Source: DATGEO01 sp035310015
GTDB taxonomy: Bacteria; Chloroflexota; Dormibacteria; Dormibacterales; Dormibacteraceae
DNA length: 7,161 nucleotides
Direction: 5' to 3'
Assembly: GCA_035310015.1 (NCBI GenBank)
Contig: DATGEO010000047.1
Location: 1 to 7,161 of the forward strand
The position numbers were made by a program, and so were the translations under genes. Position 1 is the first letter of the stretch, and each line of letters opens with the position of its first letter. Below the pieces are notes generated by a model that was given only the letters and a program-made list of their open reading frames with translations, was not told the DNA's origin and did not search any database. Positions 1-5,942 of the stretch are shown here, piece after piece.

Positions 1-66
1 CCATCGGAGGCCAGCGTAAGAGAAACATCTGACCCGCACACCGCACGCCCGGCAGGACCTGTAGGG
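1..66 (+). other. Upstream intergenic stretch, possible tail of a preceding gene
   Basis: No gene can be called here. Two + strand frames close early (TAA at 17-19 and TGA at 30-32), and either could be the end of a gene lying to the left, but only 5-9 codons are visible, so no product can be proposed. The third frame stays open into the first GTPase gene but only as a shadow. The frame of the first GTPase is closed by TAG at 62-64, so that gene cannot extend into this stretch. Confidence 0.3.
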
Positions 67-103
67 TTCCAAACTCCGTGCTCCAAAGTTAGAGTGCGGG
101 ACC
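67..103 (+). promoter_or_regulatory. Probable promoter of the GTPase pair, leaderless type
   Basis: The hexamer TAGAGT at 90-95 fits the TANNNT -10 consensus and ends exactly 8 bases before the GTG start at 104, so transcription would begin at or next to the start codon. A poor -35 candidate, TTCCAA at 67-72, lies 17 bases upstream. There is no convincing Shine-Dalgarno sequence. The same hexamer with the same 8-base gap precedes the GTG at 3526, which raises confidence in both. TCCAAA occurs twice in the promoter region (68-73 and 82-87); whether this matters is unknown. Confidence 0.5.
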
Positions 104-1777
104 GTGGACCCGGCCGAACTGATCCAGCGGTGCGATCGCCTGGCGGCGCTCGCCGACCGGCGGCGTGTGCTTCCGACGGCGAACGTTGCGGCCGCCGCAC
201 GCGCGCGGCAGCTCCACGACCATGTCTACGGATTTCTGCGTCCGCGTCTCTCCGACATCGATGCCCCTCTCCTGGTGCTGCTTGTCGGACCCACCGGCGC
301 CGGGAAGTCCTCGTTGCTGAACACGATCGCGGGGGCGGAGGTAAGCAAGGCCGGCGTGCTGCGGCCGACGACAAGAGATGCGGTCCTATTCGCGAGCGAG
401 AGCGATTCGCGCCGCATCCTTGCGAGCGGTCGCCTCGCCGTCGTCGCGAAGGAGCGATTGAGACTCGCGGCGGCGCCCGCAAGCGCGGACGGCGTTGCCG
501 TCATCGACGCCCCGGATGTCGACTCGGTCGAGCGGGACAACCGCGAGCTCGCGGACGTGCTCGTGGAGAGCTGTGATCTTTGCGTGTTCGTGACGACGGC
601 AATGCGCTATGCAGACCTGGTGCCGTGGGAGGTGCTGCGCCGGGTGCGCGAGCGTGGTCTTCCTCTGGTTGTGGTTCTGAACCGCGTACCCGCCGAGGAA
701 GAGGATCGGGCGGCGGTGGTCGCCGACGCGAAGCGGCTCCTCGGCCAGGTCGGCCCACCAGGCACTCGAGGGCCGGTCGACTTGATCGTCGTCGATGAGG
801 GCGACATCGATCCGGACGTGGATGGACTCGCGCGCGAGAAGGCCCGCCCGCTACTCGAGCGCATAGCGCGACTCGCAGCGGAGGCCGACGAGCGCCGCGC
901 CGTCGCCACGCAGGCGCTGGCGGGTGCGGTCAGGGGCCTCACGCCGCTCGCACACGACATCGCGGACGATCTCGAGCACCAGGCGATCGACGGCGACGCG
1001 CTGCAGCGGATCGCCGTGTCGATGTACGCCGAGGAGCTGGCCTCGCTCACTCGGGCGCTGCAGGGTGGTCTGATCCTGCGCGAGGAGGTGCTGCGCCGAT
1101 GGAACGAGTTTGTCGGCGCCGACCAGGTGGCGAGATTCATCTCGTCAGGCATCGGCAGGTTGCGCGCCATCCTGCTGACCGCGTTCCGCGGAACGAAGGC
1201 CGCGCCGGTGACCGTCGTCGAGGCGGAGATGACGAGCACGCTCGAGGCGATCTCGCTGCGCCACGCTACGGATGCCGCTCGGCGGACAGCGGTGGCGTGG
1301 TCCGACCGGTCTGAAGCTGCCGCGCTCGTCGCCCGCAGTCCCGCTCTATGGTCGGCGTCGGAAGGGTTCGGTCCCGCGGTCCGAGAAGGCCTGGCGGCGT
1401 GGATGCGCGCGATCGTGGACGACGTCCGAGCCCATGCCGGCCGGAAGCGCGCGGTCGCGCAGGTCGCGGCGCTCGGCGTGAACGCCGTCGGGGTCGCCGT
1501 GATGCTCGGCGTTTTCGTGCACACTGCCGGCCTCACGGGGACGGAGATTGGGATTGCCGCGGGCACGGCATTCCTCAACCAGAAGCTGCTGGAGGCAATC
1601 TTCGGCGAGGGCGCCATGGCTGAGCTCATCGGCAACGCGCGCGCGCACCTCGAGGGGCTCCTGACAACGCTCTTCGCTGACGAGCGCAGGCGTTTCGAGA
1701 CGCTCGTGCCGCCACCGCAAGCCCTGCGCGAGCTTGCGGTCGAGCTGCGCGACGTGGTTGACGGCATGAAGCCTTGA
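104..1777 (+). CDS. Membrane-anchored dynamin-like P-loop GTPase, first of a tandem pair
   Basis: This 557-residue protein has an N-terminal GTPase domain. The P-loop GPTGAGKSS is at residues 62-70, the switch I threonines are in RPTT (87-90), the Walker B/G3 block DAPD is at 135-138, and G4 is at 193-196. G4 reads NRVP instead of N-K-x-D, so the Asp that normally selects guanine is missing. Residues about 240-445 are charged and helix-rich. A hydrophobic stretch at about 451-475 and a weaker one at about 481-500 could form a membrane hairpin, followed by a charged tail. This layout matches bacterial dynamin-like GTPases encoded in pairs, such as Streptomyces DynA/DynB, which act at the cytoplasmic membrane; that role is inferred. 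GTG at 104 is chosen because an in-frame TAG lies at 62-64 and a -10 element sits 8 bases upstream. The end overlaps the next gene by 4 bases. A YfjP/Era-like GTPase label is the alternative. Confidence 0.85.
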   Translation: MDPAELIQRCDRLAALADRRRVLPTANVAAAARARQLHDHVYGFLRPRLSDIDAPLLVLLVGPTGAGKSSLLNTIAGAEVSKAGVLRPTTRDAVLFASESDSRRILASGRLAVVAKERLRLAAAPASADGVAVIDAPDVDSVERDNRELADVLVESCDLCVFVTTAMRYADLVPWEVLRRVRERGLPLVVVLNRVPAEEEDRAAVVADAKRLLGQVGPPGTRGPVDLIVVDEGDIDPDVDGLAREKARPLLERIARLAAEADERRAVATQALAGAVRGLTPLAHDIADDLEHQAIDGDALQRIAVSMYAEELASLTRALQGGLILREEVLRRWNEFVGADQVARFISSGIGRLRAILLTAFRGTKAAPVTVVEAEMTSTLEAISLRHATDAARRTAVAWSDRSEAAALVARSPALWSASEGFGPAVREGLAAWMRAIVDDVRAHAGRKRAVAQVAALGVNAVGVAVMLGVFVHTAGLTGTEIGIAAGTAFLNQKLLEAIFGEGAMAELIGNARAHLEGLLTTLFADERRRFETLVPPPQALRELAVELRDVVDGMKP

Positions 1778-3366
1778 GCGTCGATCGCTGCCTCGACAAC
1801 CTCGACGAGGCCATCACGGCCGCGAAGGCTCTCGGCCTCGACATAGGCGCCGCTGCGGCGACGCGAGACACAGCGCGGGCAAGGCTTGGCTTCCCGAGCA
1901 GCACCTACGTTCTCGCGCTGGCCGGAGGCACCGGCGTCGGGAAGTCGACGTTGTTGAACGCGATCGCGGGCGAAGAGGTGAGCCTGGCCGGTGCACGCCG
2001 GCCGACGACGTCGGAGGCGGTCGCATGGCTGCCTTCCGGCCGCAGGCACGAACTCGCGGGCCTGCTGCAGTGGCTCGACATCAGCGAGGTGCACGAGCAC
2101 GCCGGACGCACGCTCGGCGATGTCGCCGTCCTCGATCTGCCGGACTTCGACTCGATCGCCGTGCAGCACCGAGAGCGCGTGGATGCACTGCTTCCGCGCG
2201 TCGACGCGGTGGCGTGGATAGTGGACCCGGAGAAATACATGGATCAGGTCATGCACGGCGGCTATCTGAGGCGATTCGCGCCGCAGATCCGGCGGCAGAT
2301 CGTCGTCCTGAACCGCAGCGACCTGCTGAGTCCCGAGGACGCGCGCCGTGTCGCCAATGACATGAGTGAGCAGCTGCATCGCGACGGTGCCGGCGCCATC
2401 GACGTCGTTGTGACGCGCGCACGAGAGGGCGCCGGCGGCGTCGCGAAGCTGCGCGAATGGCTCGAGTCCGCGGTCGAGGCGAAGGCGGTGGTCGTGGCTC
2501 GTGTCGCCGCCGAGGTGCGCGAGGCGGTGCGCGATCTCGCCGCGGAGGCGGGTGTCGCCGACGGGAGCGTGCGTCCGGCGGTCGAATCGTTAAAGCGCGA
2601 GCGAGCCCTCCATTCGGTCACGCGCGGCACGCTCGCCCTCATCGACATTGAAGGTCTGGAGCGGCAAGCTGTCGCGGCGACGAGGTTCGCGGCGCGGAGG
2701 CGCGGGGCGGGACCGATGCGACACCTGACCAGCGCGATCTACCGGCTCACGGGGCGAGCGCGCGCTTCCGCCGACCCCGCCGGCTTTCTCAACCGGTGGC
2801 AGCTGCGCGGCTCGCTCGCGCCGGCGGTCGAGCCGCTGCGCGAGCTCGTGACGTCAACCCTACCTTCGGTGCCGGCGCCGCTCCGTCGCCGGCTCGCCGC
2901 GCTGACCGCGCCGGCGGCAATGCAGCAGCGCCTGGCTGAGAGCATCGACCGCTCGCTCGCGACCGAAGCGACCACCTTCCGAGCGCCCACCAGCGCGCTC
3001 TGGCCGGTGATCGGCGCCGCTCAGTATGTCGTGACGGCTTTCCTCATCTTCTCGGTGCTCTGGTTCGCGTCGCTTTTCGTCATCCACGACGCGCCGGTCA
3101 GCACCGTCTCCGTGCCATATCTCGGTTTCGTGCCGACGCCGGTCGCGTTGCTCGCCGCCACTCTCCTCGCCGGCTACGTCCTAGCAAAGCTGCTGCAGCT
3201 GCATGCGGGCTGGCTTGGGCGACGGTGGGCAAAGCGCGCCGGCGTGCGGGTCACGAGCGAGCTCCGCCGGCGAATCGCCGACGAGCTTCTGGTCCCCATC
3301 GATGAATTCGATGCCTCGCGCGCGGCTCTGGCGCAAGCGCTGCGCGCGGCTGACGACTGCTCATGA
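1774..3366 (+). CDS. Membrane-anchored dynamin-like P-loop GTPase, second of a tandem pair
   Basis: This 530-residue protein is a paralog of the gene before it. It has the P-loop GGTGVGKST at residues 51-59, RPTT at 76-79, DLPD at 121-124 and an intact G4 motif NRSD at 180-183. TRA at 214-216 may be G5. Residues about 225-405 are helix-rich and basic. Two strong hydrophobic segments follow, at about 411-436 and 450-475, separated by a short loop, then a basic tail, which suggests a membrane hairpin with both ends in the cytoplasm. The only upstream start left open is TTG at 1774, because the frame is closed by TGA at 1759-1761. This TTG overlaps the stop of the first GTPase (TTGA, 1774-1777) and has no clear Shine-Dalgarno, so translation is probably coupled. 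With its complete nucleotide-binding motifs this is likely the fully active partner in a hetero-oligomer; membrane remodelling or division is the probable role by family analogy. Confidence 0.86.
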   Translation: MSVDRCLDNLDEAITAAKALGLDIGAAAATRDTARARLGFPSSTYVLALAGGTGVGKSTLLNAIAGEEVSLAGARRPTTSEAVAWLPSGRRHELAGLLQWLDISEVHEHAGRTLGDVAVLDLPDFDSIAVQHRERVDALLPRVDAVAWIVDPEKYMDQVMHGGYLRRFAPQIRRQIVVLNRSDLLSPEDARRVANDMSEQLHRDGAGAIDVVVTRAREGAGGVAKLREWLESAVEAKAVVVARVAAEVREAVRDLAAEAGVADGSVRPAVESLKRERALHSVTRGTLALIDIEGLERQAVAATRFAARRRGAGPMRHLTSAIYRLTGRARASADPAGFLNRWQLRGSLAPAVEPLRELVTSTLPSVPAPLRRRLAALTAPAAMQQRLAESIDRSLATEATTFRAPTSALWPVIGAAQYVVTAFLIFSVLWFASLFVIHDAPVSTVSVPYLGFVPTPVALLAATLLAGYVLAKLLQLHAGWLGRRWAKRAGVRVTSELRRRIADELLVPIDEFDASRAALAQALRAADDCS

Positions 3367-3391
3367 CCCTTCGAAAAGCGGAACGGTTGAG

Positions 3392-3427
3392 GCCTGCACC
3401 GCGGCGCCCTGGGCAAATGCAGGCGCC
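3392..3427 (+). terminator. Hairpin(s) after the GTPase pair, possible terminator
   Basis: GGCGCC (3403-3408) plus TG (3410-3411) pairs with CA (3420-3421) plus GGCGCC (3422-3427), leaving one bulged C and an 8-base loop. A competing perfect 7-bp pairing joins GCCTGCA (3392-3398) with TGCAGGC (3418-3424). No T-tract follows, so this is not a standard intrinsic terminator. It starts about 25 bases past the GTPase stop codon and could still slow or end transcription. Confidence 0.35.
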
Positions 3428-3501
3428 AACGGCCCTTCGGACCAGCGCATCAGGACGATCGGCCTGCAACTCTGATCACGGTCTTTGCGGACCCTGTTAT
3501 G

Positions 3502-3522
3502 GGCCGACCCGTAGAGTCGGCC
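3502..3522 (+). promoter_or_regulatory. Perfect inverted repeat over the -10 element, candidate operator
   Basis: GGCCGAC (3502-3508) and GTCGGCC (3516-3522) are exact reverse complements around a 7-base centre. The right arm overlaps the TAGAGT -10 hexamer (3512-3517), and the dyad ends 3 bases before the GTG at 3526. If transcription starts near 3525, the dyad is not in the mRNA and so would act as a DNA site for a dimeric regulator of the glycan operon. If transcripts read through from upstream, it could instead form a GC-rich stem. Confidence 0.4.
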
Positions 3523-3525
3523 TAC
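3512..3525 (+). promoter_or_regulatory. Probable -10 element of the glycan operon, leaderless type
   Basis: TAGAGT at 3512-3517 is followed by 8 bases and then GTG at 3526, the same arrangement as at 90-106 before the first GTPase gene. No clear -35 hexamer lies at normal spacing; TTGCGG at 3485-3490 is 21 bases away. A second, weaker -10-like hexamer, TGTTAT, lies at 3495-3500. Confidence 0.45.
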
Positions 3526-4740
3526 GTGCATCTCGCCATTCGTCCAAAAACCGCGCCCGATGGGTTGAGAATCGCATTCGTATCGTCAAAACTGCCGCGA
3601 CGCTGCGGCATCGCGACTTTCTCGGCTGACTTGATGGCCGCCGTCAAAGCGGCCGATCCCGACGTCACGTATCGGGTGGCCGCCATCGACGAGCCGAACG
3701 AAGTTCGGCCTTATGGCGCTGAGGTTCGCTGGCGCATACGCCAGGGCGACCCGAGCACCTACCGGATGGCGGCCGAAGGGATCAACCACTCGAGGGCCGA
3801 CATCGTCAACGTGCAGCACGAGTTCGGTCTGTATGGAACCTGGCGCGACGGGGTTTACGACGACCACCTCCGAACGTTTCTCGAAACATTGCGCAAGCCC
3901 GTCATCACGACTCTGCACACGGTGCCGCCTGAACCGACGCAGTCGATGCGCGAAGCCATCCGTTCCACGGTGAAGCTGAGCGATGCCACGGTGGTCATGG
4001 CCAGCGCGGCGGTGGGCCAGTTTGCCGGCCCCTATGGCATCCACACGATTCCGGTCGTGATACCGCACGGCATGCCGGCGATCCAGCCGCATGGCCGGGC
4101 TCGAATGAAGGACAAGCTGGGCGTGCCCGGCCGGACCATCATCTCGACCTTCGGCCTTGTCGATCCCCGCAAGGGCATCGAATTCATGATCGAGGCGATG
4201 CCGGCGATTGTCGCGGCCCATCCTGCAGCCCTCTACCTGATCGCGGGCCAGACGCACCCAGAGCTGCGGCGTACCGACGGGGAGCGCTATCGAAATCAGC
4301 TGACCGAGACCGTCAAGCGCCTTCGTTTGGAGAACCACGTTTCGTTCATCGACGAGTACATGGCCCAGCGCGACATCATTGGGCTGCTGCTGGCGAGCGA
4401 CGTGTACGTCACGCCGTACCTCGACCCGCAGCAGATAACCAGCGGGACTCTTGCCTATGCGCTCGGAGCGGGCAAGGCGATCATTTCCACGCCTTACACA
4501 CACGCCCGGGAGGCCCTCGCCGACGGCCGGGGAATTCTCGTCCCGTTTCGAGACTCCGCAGCGCTGGCGGTGGCGGTCAACTCGGTGGTCGACGACCCTA
4601 AGCGCAAGCAGGGGCTCGAGCTCGCGTCCTACTCCTACGCCAAGGACATGTCGTGGCCACGTACCGGTGAGCACTGGCTGGCTCTGATGCGTCTCGTGGC
4701 GTTCTCATCGCGCGCTAGGGCCGGCCGGCCGGCCGCATGA
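3526..4740 (+). CDS. GT4-like (GT-B fold) retaining glycosyltransferase
   Basis: From the GTG at 3526 the product has 404 residues. The N-terminal Rossmann half opens with RIAFVSSKLPRRCGIATFSA (15-34), a family-typical donor/acceptor loop, followed by VQHEFGLYG (96-104) and TTLHTVPPEP (128-137). The C-terminal half has IPHG (179-182), TFGLVDPRKGIEFMIEA (208-224) and QQITSGTLAYALGAGKAI (302-319), then a LADGRGILVPF block (331-341). At the place where GT4 enzymes carry E-x7-E, this protein has Q303 and Y311; I believe this is a subfamily trait rather than damage. It probably transfers a sugar from a nucleotide donor in the cytoplasm; mannose is suggested only by the GH130 neighbour. An ATG at 3499 would add nine residues, but it lies upstream of the -10 element and inside the operator region, so GTG 3526 is preferred. 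The stop overlaps the next start as ATGA. Confidence 0.85.
   Translation: MHLAIRPKTAPDGLRIAFVSSKLPRRCGIATFSADLMAAVKAADPDVTYRVAAIDEPNEVRPYGAEVRWRIRQGDPSTYRMAAEGINHSRADIVNVQHEFGLYGTWRDGVYDDHLRTFLETLRKPVITTLHTVPPEPTQSMREAIRSTVKLSDATVVMASAAVGQFAGPYGIHTIPVVIPHGMPAIQPHGRARMKDKLGVPGRTIISTFGLVDPRKGIEFMIEAMPAIVAAHPAALYLIAGQTHPELRRTDGERYRNQLTETVKRLRLENHVSFIDEYMAQRDIIGLLLASDVYVTPYLDPQQITSGTLAYALGAGKAIISTPYTHAREALADGRGILVPFRDSAALAVAVNSVVDDPKRKQGLELASYSYAKDMSWPRTGEHWLALMRLVAFSSRARAGRPAA
4719..4734 (+). repeat. Four tandem copies of GGCC at the gene junction
   Basis: GGCC repeats four times just before the ATGA overlap, encoding the last residues of the glycosyltransferase (RAGRPAA end). The 16-base tract is self-complementary and occupies the place where a Shine-Dalgarno for the GH130 gene would be. 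Gain or loss of one 4-base unit would shift the frame of the glycosyltransferase tail and abolish the overlap geometry. Confidence 0.7.
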
Positions 4741-5942
4741 GCGCGCTCCGGGTCGGGCCGCTCGCGCAGCGGCTCACCAATAATCCCATCTTGACCAGCG
4801 CCGACGTGGCGCCGTCGCAAACGGCCCTTGAGGTGGTCTCGGTCTTCAACGCCGCGGCTGCCCAGTTGGGAGACGAGACGATCCTCCTGTTGAGGGTTGC
4901 CGAGCGCCCACGCGCCATGACCGGCCGGTTGCCCGCGACCGCGCGGATCCTGGATCTCGCCGCGCCGCACGAGAAGCTGGAAGCGATCGCTCCAGGCACC
5001 GTCGGTGAGGACGTGATCGGGATTGCCTTTCTCGACCCTGCGACGTCACCTGGCCGCGTGATCGTCGCCTACGTCCGCAAGGATTTGCCCGGACTGAATC
5101 TGAGCGATCCCAGGTCGATCCAGGTCACCAGGCCGCCGGCCACATCTGGCGGCCGCGAGGAGGTTCGGGACTACCTCACGCAGATATCCCATCTGCGGGT
5201 AGCCCGCAGCTTCGACGGGGCACACTTCACGGTCGATGAGGCCCCGGCGGTGGTTCCCTCCGATTCGTTCGAGGAATACGGCTGCGAGGACCCCAGAGCC
5301 ACGCTGATCGACGGGGTGTGGCACATCACCTACGTGTCGGTCGGCGCCGTGGGCATCACCACCAGCCGGTTGACTACGACCGATTTCCGGTCGTTTGAGC
5401 GGCAGGGCCTCATGTTCCTACCGGACCACAAAGACGTCGTGCTCCTCCCTGCTCGCGTCAAGGGCCGGTACATCGCGCTGACCCGGCCGATGCCATCGTC
5501 TTTCAACCGCGTGCTCGGAATCTGGATCGCGTTTTCCGATGACCTGATCGGCTGGGGCGGCCACCTCCCGCTCGCGCTGCCTCGACCAGGCATGTGGGAC
5601 GGACTGCGCACCGGTGCGGGCGCCGTTCCATTTCGGGTACCGGAAGGCTGGCTCGAGCTGTATCACGGCGTCGACGCCGACGGCAGGTATGCGATGGGCG
5701 CTCTGCTGCTCGACGCCGATGATCCGACGCACGTCATCGCTCGTTCGCCGGAACCGATTTTGACTCCCGACGAGGATTACGAGCGGTCAGGCTTCTACCG
5801 AAACACCGTGTTCTCCTGTGGACATGTTCCCCTCGATGAAGGTGGGGATAGGATCCGGATGTTTTACGGCGCCGCCGACACTCGCATGGCCGCAGCCGAC
5901 TTCGAGGTGAAGGAGATCGTCGCCTCGCTGGCGCCTTGCTGA
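4737..5942 (+). CDS. GH130 family glycoside phosphorylase or hydrolase (beta-mannoside type)
   Basis: This 401-residue five-bladed beta-propeller enzyme is recognised by the N-terminal NNPILTSADV (15-24), VFN (36-38), LLLRVAE (50-56), the signature YGCEDPRAT (181-189), the DHKDVVLLP block (230-238), MWDGLRTGAGAVP (286-298) and the closing SGFYRNTVFSCG (351-362) and MFYGAADTRMA (375-385). In GH130 the Asp of EDPR (here D185) acts as general acid, and basic residues such as the Lys of HKD (K232) and a nearby Arg bind phosphate in the phosphorylases. Their presence favours phosphorolysis of a beta-mannosidic bond to mannose-1-phosphate, but a hydrolase cannot be excluded. There is no signal peptide, so it acts in the cytoplasm. 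ATG 4737 overlaps the previous stop by 4 bases (ATGA) with no clear Shine-Dalgarno, implying coupled translation with the glycosyltransferase. Confidence 0.88.
   Translation: MSALRVGPLAQRLTNNPILTSADVAPSQTALEVVSVFNAAAAQLGDETILLLRVAERPRAMTGRLPATARILDLAAPHEKLEAIAPGTVGEDVIGIAFLDPATSPGRVIVAYVRKDLPGLNLSDPRSIQVTRPPATSGGREEVRDYLTQISHLRVARSFDGAHFTVDEAPAVVPSDSFEEYGCEDPRATLIDGVWHITYVSVGAVGITTSRLTTTDFRSFERQGLMFLPDHKDVVLLPARVKGRYIALTRPMPSSFNRVLGIWIAFSDDLIGWGGHLPLALPRPGMWDGLRTGAGAVPFRVPEGWLELYHGVDADGRYAMGALLLDADDPTHVIARSPEPILTPDEDYERSGFYRNTVFSCGHVPLDEGGDRIRMFYGAADTRMAAADFEVKEIVASLAPC

Noticed and set aside
94..576. 160-codon + strand frame overlapping the start of the first GTPase gene
   Set aside because: The translation is Arg/Ala/Gly-rich noise in the shadow of the GTPase domain; the GTPase frame contains the conserved motifs over the same bases.
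607..2379. 590-codon open frame on the minus strand across both GTPase genes
   Set aside because: It lies antisense to two genes with clear motifs. Its product is Arg/Ser/Ala-rich low-complexity sequence with no recognisable domain, and GC-rich coding DNA commonly leaves such antisense frames open.
3499..3525. ATG 3499 as start of the glycosyltransferase
   Set aside because: It lies upstream of the -10 hexamer and inside the dyad, has no good Shine-Dalgarno, and the nine added residues are not part of the recognisable fold. It remains possible if transcription starts further upstream.
3363..3629. 88-codon + strand frame starting with ATGA overlap at the end of the second GTPase gene
   Set aside because: The overlap is tempting, but the product is Arg-rich and unstructured-looking, crosses the putative promoter and operator, and runs 100 bases into the glycosyltransferase in another frame.
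3586..4674. 362-codon open frame on the minus strand within the glycosyltransferase gene
   Set aside because: It is a shadow of the glycosyltransferase. The translation is Arg/His/Asp-rich with no domain, whereas the sense frame has full GT-B motifs.
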